A stretch of 64,000 nucleotides of DNA, taken from NCBI RefSeq assembly GCF_910594005.1, contig NC_057818.1, positions 61,392,001-61,456,000 of the forward strand, given 5' to 3'. A program made the position numbers and the translations under genes. Below are positions 22,505-35,189 of this stretch, piece after piece. Within the stretch, counting starts at the first letter, position 1. Each line of letters opens with the position of its first letter. The notes beneath the pieces were generated by a model. It was not told the DNA's origin. It did not search any database and saw only the letters and a program-made list of their open reading frames with translations. The DNA comes from Cervus elaphus. Its lineage: Eukaryota > Chordata > Mammalia > Artiodactyla > Cervidae.

Positions 22505-22516
22505 AGTCCAAGCTGA

Positions 22517-23470
22517 ACAATGTGGAATGGCATGAAGGTCATTAGAGAAATGGATACAGAAACACAACTGTTAGCAACTTACTACTTAAAACACTAACAG
22601 GATTGTTTAGAAAATTTCAAGGCCACAGATTATACTGATAACATAATTTCAATTGAAAAAAAAAAACATAATATGTAGCTTTTAAATCAAGATGTCTTCT
22701 ATCTAAACCACAGACTTGCACATGAATGCATACATATCTATAAAAAGTTAACTGAAAAAATAAAAAATAAAAAATTAACTGAAATGAGAGGATTTGTCTC
22801 TTGACAGATTTTTTGGACAATTTTACATCATCCTTTTATTCACATGTATTTCAGCATCTTTCAGATGATAAAAATGTATACTTTGTACTCAGTTGAGTTT
22901 GTCAACAGGATTCTATACTAGCCTACCAAAAGAAAACTGGTAAAAACATTTAAAAAAAAAAAAAGAGAATTTGAACTCAATTCGTAATAAAATTACCATA
23001 TACAAAAATACAAATACAATTTGATCCATTTAAATTTACATAGTGAGGCATTAACAGAAGCCAAAGACTTTCTTTCCTTTTTTTCCATTAATAAAACAGT
23101 GATTTGAAATTAGAAGAGTCATTAGATTATGACAAAAAAAAATTATCACAAGAGTAAAGTAAAAAAACTTCTTGAAGAATTAAAAATCATGGCAAAAGAG
23201 AATATAGAAAAAAATATATTCATTAAGCAAGACTATCTCAAGAAACATCAGGATGGGAAGGAAACATTCAATACATTCCTTCTGAAATTACACTGGCATG
23301 AAAGGAGCTGTCCAGGGTGCCTGTCTTTCACCAGGATAGGATGCCCATGAGCAGGGGCCACTAGAAGAAGTAACAGGAGGAAAAACACAGGGCAAGAGAC
23401 ACAGAGTTTGTCAGAGAGTTGAAACTGGTAGTACTCACTAACCTAAGGACATGGAAAGGTGAAAAGGGAA
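22517..23470. other. AT-rich intronic stretch
   Basis: Only short frames and A-runs (for example near 22655 and 22955). I see no gene or repeat that I can name. Confidence 0.4.
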
Positions 23471-24494
23471 AGGATGCAAAAAGACAGTCCATCCTAAAGA
23501 GAGTAGGGGAGACTGTTATATCAGACAAAATAAACTGAAGAAAAAACAAGTGCAATGAGATAAATATTATAGAATGATAAAATGGTCAATCTACCAAAAA
23601 GCTGTAAGAAGTAAAAATATATATACATCTAACATTAGATATCTCAGACAAATGAAGCAAACATTAAGGGAAAGGAAGACAGAAATAGTGAAACAGGAAT
23701 AGTATGGGATTTCAATGCCCAGGTTGAACAAGCATGTACACATCACATGGCCCAACAAAAGCATAAAATACATACATCTCAAGGACATATAAAACATTCT
23801 CAATGAGAGACCACATGTTAGGCCACAATTAACAATTTTAAGAGACTGATGCTATAAAAGTATCTTCCCCAACAACAATGAAATAAACACAAGAATAAAA
23901 GAAAATTCCCCAAATGTGGCCATTAAACAACTTACTCTTACACCACAAATGGGTCTAAGACAAAAATCACATGGAAAATTTTAAATATGTGGATGAAAAC
24001 GAAAAGACAACAGTACAAAATTTATAACACACAAAGACTGTATTAAAAGAAAGTCTGAACTGTTAAATGCTTACAGTATAAAAGAGAAAAGATCTTAAAT
24101 CTGAAATCTATTGCTAGACCTCTAGCAAGTAGAAAACGGAAAACAAACTAAACTCAAGTTTAGCAGAAGGAAACAGGTAAATAAGAAAGATTAAACCAGA
24201 GAAAATAGAAAGTAGAAAAATATAAAAATCAACAAACCAAGAGTTGATGTTTTGAAAAAACTGTATAGGAAAACCCCCACCTAGACTAAGGAAAAGAGAA
24301 AAACAGACTCAAATAACTAAAAACAGATATGAAACAGGAGTGATTACAACTGAGGTCAAAGAAAGTTTCTAGAGATAAGGAAGTATTATGACCAATAATG
24401 CCTACAAATGACAGAATACAGGAGATACTGGCAAATTCTCAGAAACATACAAAGTATTTTACTTACTAAGAAATTAAAAAATCAAGAAGTGTTC

Positions 24495-24708
24495 AAAGTG
24501 AAAGTGTTAGCCACTGAGTCATGTCTGACACTTTGTGACCTCACCAACTGTAGCCCACAAGGCTCCTCTGTCCATGGAATTTCTCCAGACAACAATACCG
24601 GACTAACCTGCCATTCCTTTCTCCAGGGAATCTTCCCACCCAGGGATAGAACCTGGGTCTCCTGCACTGCAGGCAGATTCTTTATGATATGAGTCACCAG
24701 GGAAGCCC
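24495..24708 (-). mobile_element. Bov-tA SINE
   Basis: Reverse-oriented: Bov-A body first (GTCTGACACTTTGTGACC), then the tRNA-like part ending GAGTCACCAGGGAAGCC. Inserted in an old L1. Confidence 0.88.
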
Positions 24709-24954
24709 ATTGTAACTAGAGAGATTTAAAAAGTAGTCAGAAACCTCTAAGAAAAATATGGGACCAAATTCTACCAAATATTTACAAATAATTACCACTG
24801 ATCCTGCTAATTCTATGGAGCAAGCATGATTCTAATAGTTTGCTGATTTCCGAAAGACACAAGAAAGGAAAACTGGAAACCAATGCCCCTGACGAATACT
24901 CATGCAAAACTAAAATACCTGCAAACCAACTTCAACACATATTAAAACGATCTG

Positions 24955-25262
24955 GAGAAACAGACATAGAGAACAGACGGAGGGGGGAGGGGAGGAAGGA
25001 GAGGGTGAGGTGTATGGAGAGAGTAACTTGGAAACTTACATCACCATATGTAAAGTAGAGAGCCAATGGGAATTTGCTGAATGACTTAGGGAGCTCCAAC
25101 AGGGGCTCTCTAACAGCCTACAGGGGTGGGATAGGGAGGAAGATGGGAGGGAGGGGACATATGTATACCTATGGCTGATTCATGTTGGTATTTGGCAGAA
25201 AACAACAACCTCTGTAAAGCAATTATCCTTCACTTAAAATAATTTAAATAAATAAATAAAAA
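24955..25262 (+). mobile_element. Ruminant L1 3' UTR, 5' truncated
   Basis: Typical ruminant L1 3' end: GGAGGGGAGGAAGGAGAGGG, then GGCTGATTCATGTTG, then GCAATTATCCTTC and an A-rich tail. Short similar sequences at both ends (AAACGATCTG and AAAAGATCTG) may be the target-site duplication. Confidence 0.8.
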
Positions 25263-26069
25263 GATCTGACACCATGACCAAGTGGGTTTTATTCACATAA
25301 GGCGAGACGTCAACATACAAAAATCAATTAATATGACACAATACATTAACATACTAAAGGGAAGAAAAAAACAGGATCATCTCGATGCAGGAAAAAACCA
25401 TTCGACAAAAATTTGACAACCCTTCAAGATGGAACACTCAACAAGCTACAAACAATAAATTATACCAACGTCAACATAAGAAATGCCATTATGAAAAGAG
25501 CACAGCAATGGGGAAAGAATGAAAGCTTTTCCTCTGAGGTCCAGATGGCAAGGATGCACACTTTGCACTACAGTTCAACAAAGCACTGAAACCCCTGGAG
25601 CAGTTAGATGAGAAAAAGAAATCAAAGGTCCCCAAATTGAAAAAGAATTCAATTTATCTTCTTTCCCACATGACAAAGTTTCACAGGTAAAACTCATAAA
25701 GATTACAAAAGAAACATGCTATATCAAAAAGGATTCTTTAATAACCACACAAAGGGTCAATCAACCAATTAACTCATTATCAAAGCTGCCATGGCAATCT
25801 TTGTAGAAGCAGAATAAAACATGGTGAAAGTCACAGAACTATTCAAAGAGCAAACAGCAACACTCCTGAAGAAGGAAGATAGAGGTCTTTCTATTTCAAA
25901 ACCTATTACAAGGTAATCAAGGTGATGTAGTACTGGTATACAAACAGACAAATAAACCAACTGAACAGAACACAGTACTCAGAAATAATGCTTTGTGTAT
26001 ATGTAAGGTATATTCACAAGGATGTCAAGATACACAAAAGGGAAAGGACAGTCTCAATTGATCTGATTC

Positions 26070-27030
26070 CCAGATTTTACCAGCTATTGTGCATATTAAT
26101 ACCTGATTTTCATGGGCAGTTTCCTTACCCCGGTTGACAGAGCAGACAGCACATCCAGAGGGGCCCTAAGCAATCCCTGCTGCCCAACAGCACTGAGACC
26201 CCGTCTCCAACCCATGGGTGAGAAGCCCTGCCCAGGACGGTGCCCAGGGGAGCCTCCTCACAAGGGCCAGGTCACCGGCTCATGGGGACACGGGATCTAA
26301 GTGGAGACGACAGGCCCTGCGGGAAGGGCCCGGGTGAGTGTGCGTGTACAGGAGTCAGACAGGACACTCCAGAGTCAGACACGATTAGCGAGTCCAGAGA
26401 AGGGCATTTCAGGAAGGACAGGCTGAATATGACCTCACCTGAGAAAGAGCCATGCCTGACTCCTTTTCTGTCCTCTTCCTCAACTTCAGGGCTTCCTCAG
26501 GCAACACAAGTCTTCAGAGGTCTATCATGAAAGTGAAAACATGCTGTTTAATGCTTAGAGTCAACACATCCCCTTCCTGAGCCCCAACCACACACACAGG
26601 GAAGCCCTCACCATGAGGAACACACAGTCCCCTGTGCCCACTGTCTCAGGAGGGACTCAGGACAGGCAACTCCCACAGAGAGACCAACACAGGACTTTCC
26701 CACACTTTCCCTGGGATCACACTCCCCTCCTGGTGAGGACTCAGCACACACCGGCTGGGGGCACCTCCGCTGACCAGGCATTCTCCTTCAGGTCACACCG
26801 AAGGCCCTGATCCATCCCCACTCAGAACAGAGCACCCCCTCCTCAGCCCAGATCTCAGCCCTCAGGAATGAGAGGACTCACAGTCCTGATGCTCAGTGAG
26901 GGATCCAGACTGGAATGAACTGGGGCATCTTAAACATTCTCGAGCTGTGGACCAACACAAACTACCTGAACGGGAATCTCGGGTCAGAGGGTACAAGACA
27001 TGGGTACGCAAAATGCCTCATCAATGAAAC
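26070..27030. repeat. Segmental duplication, copy 1 (partner 52540-53460)
   Basis: The whole stretch around the start exon aligns by eye with 52540-53460. Shared strings include GGTGAGAAGCCCT, GGGGAGCCTCCTCACAAGGG and GCAGGACTCAGG-like stretches. It is the upstream part of the duplicated KRAB gene. Confidence 0.8.
26439..26453 (-). CDS. Start-codon exon of the KRAB zinc-finger gene
   Basis: On the minus strand ATGGCTCTTTCTCAG encodes M-A-L-S-Q and is followed at once by the donor GTGAGG (GT at 26438-26437). Five codons in phase 0 fit the KRAB-A exon, giving M-A-L-S-Q joined to E-Q-L-T-S-E-D-V, the usual N-terminus of this gene family. The exon was too short for any open-frame search. The 5' untranslated part extends upstream, its limit unknown. 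The paralogous exon at 52911-52925 has lost the GT donor. Confidence 0.85.
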
Positions 27031-27059
27031 GTGAAGCCTGGACTGAACACCACTCAGAG

Positions 27060-27870
27060 GAGAGAAGCATCCCCCAACTCTCCTTTTCTTTCCCAGCCTT
27101 ACTCAGGTGTAACTAACAAAAATGCTGTAAATGTACTGTGTACAAAGTGAACATGTGATAGATTCATACACTGAATAATTATTATAGTCGAGTAAGTTAC
27201 ACTTCCACCTATGAGTACACTGTATTATTTCTCTCTGGGTGAATTTCAAATATATAGAAACACTACAGGCAGCATGCATTACCTCAGATCCCCAGAACTT
27301 ACTTAGTTTACAACTGAAAATCTCTACTCTTTGACTAACAGTGCCCCATTTCCCCCTCCACCCAGCTCCTGGTAACAGCCTTATTACTCGATGGCTCTAT
27401 GAGTTTGACAATTCTAGTTTCCACATACAGTATCTGTCCTCCTTTGTCAGTCTTATTTAACTTGGCATAATGTTTTCTAGGTTCATTCATTTTGGCCTAA
27501 ATGCAGGATCCTTCATTTTTAAACTTATACATGGAGAAAAATAGTTCAGGAACATACAGTATATAATAAATATTTCTATACCACACTTTTGTTACCTATT
27601 CTTTGGTCAAGAGACATTTGGCCTGTGTCTATGCCTTGGCTTTGCAAATCCAGTCACACTCATGGGACTGCAGACATTTCCCTGAAAAACTGATCACTTT
27701 CCTTTTGGATATCTGTCAGAAATGGGTTTGACAGACTGTAGGTCTTTTTATGTGAATTGCTTAAGGAATTTCCATGATCTTTTCCAACACAGCAGTACCA
27801 TTTACATTACCACCAACAGTGCAGGTAAGATTCCGTGTGTTCTGTACTGTGCCTGTGTGTGTGCTTATTT
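27060..27870 (-). mobile_element. Old mammalian L1 3' end
   Basis: The reverse complement of an L1M-type 3' UTR is recognisable, for example AGAATTGTCAAACTCATAGA on the minus strand near 27400. Diverged and non-coding. Confidence 0.6.
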
Positions 27871-30800
27871 TGGGAGGGACAGTAGTGGATAACAGAGAAC
27901 CCAGCACTGGCCTGGCAGCAAGAGAGTTGCAGCTGCATCTTCTAGAGGACGAGCCTCCAGGCTGCAGATCACTGTGGCATCGCTGCCCTCTCATTTATCG
28001 GAGCCTTCTTCCCCTACGTTACAGGACTTTATGACTCTTCTCAGGTTGGGCCCAGAGAGCCCTACCGAGCAGGACCACCTTATAACAAGCATTCTGAGAT
28101 CTTAACCTTAGTACTCTTAATTTCCCAGCGGAACTCAAACAAGCTTACAAACTTTCATGGTCTCCAACAGTGTCTCCACAAAGCCCATAATGAGCCTCGA
28201 ACCCTCTTATACCAACACAAAGCATTCCAAGCCCTAATAACTCATGCATGAGACAAAATACAAAAGAGGACACCCAAGGATCCACAGACACAAGACACCA
28301 TATTTTCATTTACAGTGAGTGATCCAGGTCAAACATGGAAATCTCCAAAGACTGTGAAAAAGAGGGATAATTCCAATGATGCACATGGCCCAGTGAGACC
28401 TCAGCATCTTCCATGGAAACACTCCAGATTCTCGTGGTATCTTTCCAAATGCACATGAAACTTTCTTCACCGGCAACCCCAAGTACACAATGATACCAAA
28501 GTTGATGCAAAGAACGACCTGAGATGTTCCCTGTTACTCTACAGTGCCTGCCTGCTAAAAGAGCCAACAAAAGCCAGTGAGTGGAGTGGATGATGGGGGC
28601 ACCTGATAGAACCAGCCCAAGCCCAAGGCTCCCAGCCTCCTGCACCCACAGGTGTCTGTGGCATCAGCCCAGGCCACAGTTCTAACAGTGGAAAAGACTT
28701 CTCTGGGCCCAATTCTACGTCTTTCATTGTTGCTCACATGTGGTCATGAGTTGTCCAATCAAACCTGTGCAGGCAAATCTCAGCCTCAGTATTGCTGTCC
28801 CAGGGAATATGAGCTAAAGCATTAGAACAGCTCAAACCATTCCATGTCGGTTCTCCAACAAACCCACTTCCAGGTTCTCCAGCCTGAACTGAGACATTCT
28901 TTTCCAACAGATCCACACACCCCTTGTCCCTGTAACTACACCTGGGATGGGTGCACACTCCATTCACTGGCCTCACCTTGATGCCCCCAAGTGCTGACAC
29001 AAGCCTCCTGCAGACCCCACCAGGCTCCCTCCGCTTTCCCCATTTGTCTACCTCTCCTCCCTGCATGACTGGACTAAGCAAGACTAAAGTGCACAGGGGC
29101 CTTTGGCAAAGGGGATCACAAGAGGAGTGCACACGAGCTACCACCCAAAGGACACTCACATTCAGGATGAAAATCAAGAAACTGGCCCTCCTGGGAAAGT
29201 CGGCCACCACCTGGGGACATTATGGAGTCCAGGTGCAAAGGCATTTGAGATGAGGAAGTCTCAAATCAAGGGTCTCCAGGCCTCACTATCTCCTGTTCTT
29301 ACCACCCACACCTACTGGGAAGATATTCTAGCTCCTGGGGGGCGGGGAGGGGGGGGCAACATCTCCTTCCTGCCCCGTTAGGTTTTGGATTTCTGCTCAT
29401 CCTCAGCGCTCTGAAATCACAATCGCTGACACTGAGCATAGGAACTCCTAGATGGCAAAGCTGCTGTCCACGATGGTGACTGGTCCCTGGATGGACAGAG
29501 CTTATCTGGGGGCTGCAGCAGATTAAACTCAGCAGACTAAACATGGGGACATCTTAGTCCACTGCTTGAGGACACCAGTTCTGTAGGGCTTTTCAGGATT
29601 TCCTATATTTCTTGGCTCTTCTTTTGAGTAATTAAGTAGTCACATGGGGTAAAGATCAATTACAGCTAAACTGTCTAGAACATGGGAAATATCTTCATCA
29701 CCTGCCCTGTTCTCTTGGTCTTCCCTGAGGATTATTCAGCCCAACCCATAGTCCTGTCATCTAAAGACATTTCCAGGATCAGGTACTGCACCCACGCTGG
29801 GAAGAAGAGGAACACTATCAGCCCTAAAAAGAGGGGAACCAGGAAGGACTCAAAATAACCCATGAAGAAGGGCAAGAATCTCTGCTGATGGCAACTGATA
29901 CAGAGGCAATAAACCTGGGGAACATGAGAGAGACAGTTAGGAGCGGATGGGGAACCTCTCTGAGCCTAGACTTGAAGGGAGACAAAGGGCCTGAGCCAGG
30001 GTGACTTGAAGGTGAGAAAAGAACTACAATGTCAGACAGAAAAGGTTCTGGTATTTGGAAACAGAGAAAAGGTAAATGAGACCACGACAGGCTGAACCGT
30101 GAGCAGATGGTCAGCTCCCAGGATGAGGCTGGAGACACTGACAGGGCCCTGAGCTTGACAGAGGGCTGTGGAGCCACAGCGAGGAGTCAAGCTTCTGTCC
30201 CAAGAACAAATGAAAGCCAGTGGAGGTCTGAACGTCACGACATGAAAAAAAATCTCCCTTCAGATTTAGCCTTATTCATAGAAGTCATCTGATTCTGAGC
30301 CTGTGATCCTGCCTCCATCCTACAGTTTTCCTTTTCTTTTTTCATTTAGGGAGGACTGAGATCTATTTAAAATTCTAATTACCACCAGACACTCCCTCCA
30401 AACCAGAACTGCCACACACAGACACACAGCCAATTTGGCTAGTCATTTCAGGGGTCAGTGCTGCTCACGCTCAAGTCTAGTCCTGTCTCTGGTCGAGTTT
30501 CCGGTCTAGTCTCTCATCTCCATGGTACAAGTGGGCTCCCTCAGGCCCAGAGAGAAGCCGTTTATGAGAAGATCTGAGTTGAGTGAAGAGAACCGGGTAG
30601 AACTGAATAATGAAATGGGAGGCTGAAGGGCAAGTGGGCCAAGTTTGTCCTTGTTGCCCATCCCATTTAACAACAGGAACATCTGTCATGTATCTGAGCA
30701 AAAGAAACTCTTCTTTCAAGATTGGGTCAAACTGATACGAAGCAGGTAATTCTTTATTATAAGATTGCAGTAAAATATTTTAAAAATACAGAATTGCAGA

Positions 30801-31400
30801 CATCTAGCCACTGGTACAAAACACATTGTAAGGGGTCAGCTTAGAAATAGGATCTGAGCAATGTTTTTCATCATGAAGAGACAGGCTCTGTTGGAAGGTT
30901 CCAGGTCAATCCAGCCCATCCTTCCTCATTTGCACAGAAAAGTCAAAAACGGACCTGAAGGAAACATCTTCATATCACCTCACAGCTCACTTTTTTCACT
31001 GATCATAGAAAATGGAGAAAACAGACCATTAGACTAACCAGTTAAACTAGGTGTTTTTTTTTTCTTTTTTCTTTTTTGTTGAAAGGAAAGAATGAAGCAT
31101 TTTGTTGGTTTTATCACGTTAAATGTTCTTTTATTTTCCCATTTCTCAAAGAAATGCCTTTAATTTCACAAGATCTAATGTCATACCTCTGTTATTCTCT
31201 GGTAAAGAGCTGAGACCAGAAATATCCATTTGTGTGTGCACAGTAAACACATACACACAATCCATGTCTTTGGTACAACCACAGTTGAAAATATGTCTAT
31301 TTTATTACACGATGTCCCATACATAAAACCCCCCAAGATGTATTTCTCTTTGAGTTCAGAGAAAGGGAGGGGAGGTGATCTTTGCTAATTAACTTTATTT
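27870..31400. other. Long stretch without recognised genes
   Basis: Moderate GC, only short uninformative frames (maximum 158 codons at 28734-29210, no domain recognised). A G-rich run of about 20 bases sits at 29337-29357. I cannot support any gene. This lies in the predicted 5' intron of the zinc-finger gene. Confidence 0.4.
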
Positions 31401-31404
31401 TTAC

Positions 31405-31880
31405 AGTTTCCTCATTTTTATTTTTTAATTATTTTAATTGGAGGATAATTACTTTATAATATTGTGATGGTTTTTGCCATACATCAAGATGAATTCGACA
31501 TGTGTCCCCCCATCCTGAACCCCCTTCCACCTCTCTCCTCACCCGATCTCTCTGGGTTGTTCCAGAGCACTGGCTTTGGGTGCCCTGCTTCGTGCATCGA
31601 ACTTGCACTGATCATTCTATTTTAATATGGTAGTATACATGTTTCAATGCTATTTTCTCAATTCATCCCACCCTCGCCTTCTCCCACTGAGTCCAAAAGT
31701 CTGCTCTTTACATCTATGTCTCCCTTTGTTGCCCTGCATGTAGGATCGTTGGTACCGTCTTTCTAAGTTCCACATATATGCATTAAGATACAGTATTTGT
31801 CTTTCTCTTCTGACTTATTTCACTCTGTATAATAGGCACTACGTTCATCTACCTCATTAGAACTGATAAACGAGGTGACA
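31405..31880 (-). mobile_element. Ruminant L1 3' UTR
   Basis: Reverse-oriented ruminant L1 3' end: A-rich tail seen as T-rich sequence near 31400-31440, then TTGGAGGATAATTACTTTA and CACTCTGTATAATAGG. The same region is present at 51570-52471. Truncated. Confidence 0.8.
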
Positions 31881-32250
31881 TTTTTGCTACGCATGGCATA
31901 AAATAGTCTAAGATGATTTACTACTTACCAAAGAAAATTTCAAATGTACGAGATGAAGGGAAGAAAGCGCTCAGGCAAGGAAAGAATCTGAAAAAAATTT
32001 GAAAAAAAAGAATTGTGAATTATTTTTAATTTAAAAATCTGGTGTCAAAGTTTAAAAAAACAGAGAATAATCATATTTACAAAAGGGTGATTAAGACTAG
32101 AATACTGGAAACTAAAAACGCTTAATTCTGAAGATAAAAATGATTACAGACACTGAATGAATTAGGACCTATTCCAAGCTACAAAAAGCACTATACATAA
32201 AGGAAGGAGAAAATGTGAATCCATTAAAAAAAAAAAATGCTTTAAAAATG
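31881..32250. other. AT-rich stretch, nothing recognised
   Basis: A-rich runs and short frames only. I see nothing functional. Confidence 0.4.
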
Positions 32251-32463
32251 CTACCCAATAGTGATACAGTGGATAAGAATCTGCCTGACAATGCAGGGGA
32301 CATGGGTTCTATCTCTGGTTCAGGAAGATCTCACAAGTACAAACAACTAAGCCTGTGCACAACTACTGAGCCTGTGCTTTAGAACCTGGGAGCCACAACT
32401 CCTGAGCCCACCGCACAGAACCGAAGACAGCACAGCCAAAAAAAATTAATAAAAAAAAAAAAG
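32250..32463 (+). mobile_element. tRNA-derived SINE (Bov-tA/CHR type)
   Basis: tRNA-like head (GATACAGTGGATAAGAATCT, then GCAATGCAGG-like) followed by the ACTGAGCCTGTGC body and an A-rich end GCCAAAAAAAATTAATAAAA. Confidence 0.8.
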
Positions 32464-33380
32464 CTACCACAGAGTGACAGAGTCAGTCATTTCTTGCCCC
32501 AGGTCTATTCTTCCTGGACATCGATAGGAAGAGAAGGAAAAGCCAGGAAAAGAGAAGAGGGTCACTCAGAAGTCAGTGAATCAAGCCACTGCCCCAGGCT
32601 CAACAGGGTTTGCAAATGAAAGCCATCTTCTGCCACAAGTATTAAAAAAAAGACACAAGCCTTGTAGACAGGAGTTTTGAAATTCTCATCCTCCTCTGTA
32701 GAACTAAAATCGTCTGTATCCAAACAACTGGCCACACCTGGATCGAGCTTACCCCTCTGTTCACCTATCTCCCTTATTTCATCTGGGTCTCTGGGTCTCT
32801 TTTTCTCCCCCTCTGCCCTCCTGTTCCTGTCCTATTTCCTCCCTCACACGTGTCCTGTCCCAGGCTGCTGCAATTCGTTCCCCCTCTCTCCAATCTTCCT
32901 GAGTCTTTCAAAAACCCAAACCTGTGTCTGCCTCCTCCCCCATTTCAGCTCCCTCTTTGCGCTCCAGATTACTCCCCTTCTCAAACCGGGTGAAAACACA
33001 ACTCGGGACTGTAACCCAAGAGGCCTGGACTCAAACCCAGCCAAAACCCAGTTAGGGACTCTCCACCTCTGATGTCCCTCATCACCCGTCGCCTCCCCGC
33101 TCCCATCACTGATACAGGGCAACTCTCCCTATGCTGTTCTCCAATCCCTGGAGATCTGGCTTTCTAATTTATTAATACTTCTCTATTTTACCCACTTGGC
33201 TATTTTCAAGGCTTAACCTCTTTGACTTGACTATCCCTTTGCAATCCCTCAGCCATTCTCAGAGTTCGCGTTGGTTCTCCCTGACGCTTTTCTCCTCAGT
33301 TTCAGTTATTTCTCTCAGTCCTTCTGACTCTGCTTCTCCTGATCCTCCCGCCTTCTGTATTTACTGAGTGGGCGACAGAA
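32464..33380. other. Pyrimidine-rich non-coding stretch
   Basis: Has a 131-codon frame (32677-33072) of low-complexity Ser/Leu/Pro composition with no domain that I recognise. I do not call it a gene. Confidence 0.4.
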
Positions 33381-34095
33381 GGAGACGCCCCCGGAGCGGA
33401 AGAGCACTTTTTCTGACCGAGTTGAATTGACATGGAACAGCACTGGCTGTCACATGGCTGGCCCAGGTCACCTACCTACGCGGGGTGAGGGGACGGGCTG
33501 ACAGGAAAGGGGGGCCCTGCGGGGCACAAGGAGCGGCCTAGGAGACGCGAGGACAGAGGGGCTGGGAGGGAAGGGGTCTCAGGAGCGGGGCGGGCTCTCC
33601 CGAATCCCGGGACCGGGGAGAGGGCGCGGCCTCTCCGGGAGCGGCGGCGACGGGCTCTGCCTCCAGCGGTAGGGAAGGCGACGCGGCGGAGCGCGACTCT
33701 AACTCGGGAGAGAGGGCTGTACTTGGTGAGGCCAGAGGTAAAAAAAGGTTTTAAGCAGGAAAATGTCGCCAGAGGCGGTGGCTACGCGGACCGAGGACCG
33801 AAACCGCCTCAGAAACTCTTAAAACCCAAACGAAAGGATAACTGGGCCGCAATGGCAGCGACAGCGTTTATTCGGGGCCGAGCACCGGGCGCCAGGGTTT
33901 TCAGGTCGCTGACAATTGTCACACCCTGAGGACGAGTGAGCCGGAGGGGTAGTACCCTAGAAGGAACCTTAGGCGCCGCTCGGGGACCTCGGCTCCGCGC
34001 TCTCCAACTTCCGGGTCCGTGTGAAAGGGCTTTTGGTAATAGAGCCGCGGCTTCCGACGAGGGGCGGGGCGCGGACGGGGGCGGGGCCTAATACC
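33380..34095. promoter_or_regulatory. CpG island, candidate promoter and first exon of the KRAB zinc-finger gene
   Basis: Strongly GC- and CpG-rich over about 700 bp, in contrast to its surroundings. GC boxes (GGGCGGGGC and GGGGGCGGGGCC) lie at about 34058-34089 and an ETS-like ACTTCCGGGT at about 34008-34017. A minus-strand splice donor candidate CGTAG/GTAGGT sits at 33476/33475. It is the nearest island upstream of the start exon at 26453, so it is a reasonable promoter. The assignment is inference. A plus-strand donor-like site (CTTG/GTGAGG near 33726) leaves bidirectional use possible. Confidence 0.55.
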
Positions 34096-34099
34096 TTGA

Positions 34100-34825
34100 C
34101 AGGATTAAGTTACATCTGTAACACTGCTCAGGTAAAAGCTTCAAGTTATGTCAGAAGCAAGATACTTCCTCTTAAGACTAAAAGGGTTTATTCTCAATAA
34201 AAAGCTGTTTTTCACAGCATGTTGTGCTCAGATCCTGCTAGTGAGGCTGAAGCAATTCAGGGATCTGGGAACTTGGGCAGTTTTAAGAAACAAGAATGGG
34301 ACTAGTCTCTATATTACAAATACAAAACTCTCCCTGGGTAGAAATGGGCTATTCCCTACTGACACCCTACAAAACAGTAAACTCAGCATAGTGCTGAGTT
34401 TAACAATCTCAGGGTCAGTACCTGGGTGTCTGAGATGGAGGACTTGAGGGATGTGATCATTTGGGTCACTAACCAAAGCCTTAAAAAGAGCAAGACACTT
34501 TAAATGATTATAAACTGTGTTATTGTTTCTTTTATCCAACGTGTTTTAATTATTGCCCTGTCTAAACCCAACTCTCTAAACAGTGACATAAAGGGGGTTG
34601 TATAAGCAACTCTTTCGATGACAAATATCATTGTGTAAGTTTAAGCTACAGAGGAAAATTAACTGATATGTACACTGTGAAACGATTAGCACAATAAGTT
34701 TACCTAGCATTCATAATTTTGTATAGATAACCTAAAAAGAGAAAGCAAAATAGGGGAAAAAAACATTTCTTTTTCCTTTGATGAGAACTGCATTATTCTT
34801 TACAATGCTCTATCCTATACTTTGG
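34100..34825. other. Non-coding stretch, partly related to the 37.9 and 40.7 kb duplicates
   Basis: Around 34225-34275 the string TGAGGCTGAAGCAATTCAGG resembles 37880-37900 and 40720-40745, suggesting an older third copy of the duplicated promoter-flank unit. No gene. Confidence 0.4.
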
Positions 34826-34829
34826 AGGA

Positions 34830-35038
34830 AGTGCTTTGTCGCCCAGGTGTGTCAGATTCTTTGTGACCCCATGGACCGCGGCCTGTCAGGCTCCGTTGTC
34901 CATGGGACTCTCCAGGCCAGAATACTTGAGTGGGTTGCCATGCCCTCCTCCATGGGATCTTCCCAACCCAGGGATCGAACCCAGGTCTTGTGCATTGCAG
35001 GCGAATTCTTTACTGTCTGAGCCACCAGGGAAGCCTGA
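34830..35038 (-). mobile_element. Bov-tA SINE
   Basis: Reverse-oriented and nearly full length, from TGTCAGATTCTTTGTGACCC to the tRNA head ending GAGCCACCAGGGAAGCC. Confidence 0.9.
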
Positions 35039-35189
35039 CTGTTAAGTATCTTTCCCAAAAACTTGTTTAGGAAATTACACTAAACTAAATAATATCCATA
35101 ATGTAATTTCAAATTGATTATATGTTCAGTATGAACAGAATTAGAATTGTTCACTTTCTATTTGCAAATTGTAATATATTTTAGGTCTT

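Larger units (their letters stand above)
23480..26035 (+). mobile_element. Old L1 LINE (ORF2 region), interrupted by younger elements
   Basis: Diverged L1 ORF2 sequence runs through 23480-24490 (for example GAGACCACATGTTAGGCCAC), resumes at about 24710-24955 and again at 25262-26035 (CACCATGACCAAGTGGG). A Bov-tA SINE (24495-24708) and a ruminant L1 3' end (24955-25262) interrupt it. All frames are broken. The nesting gives the relative ages: old L1 first, then the ruminant-specific insertions. Confidence 0.75.

Noticed and set aside
23129..23350. 73-codon Lys-rich plus-strand frame
   Set aside because: A-rich DNA gives Lys-rich frames readily; no domain and no start context beyond an A-run.
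28734..29210. 158-codon minus-strand frame
   Set aside because: No domain, splice signals or repeat relation recognised; length is compatible with chance in GC-moderate DNA.
32677..33072. 131-codon frame, possibly a retroviral gag piece
   Set aside because: Low-complexity Ser/Leu/Pro composition, no recognised motif, no conserved neighbour.
34778..35058. Several overlapping frames of 68-80 codons
   Set aside because: They lie within a Bov-tA SINE, whose sequence gives similar frames at each copy in the window.
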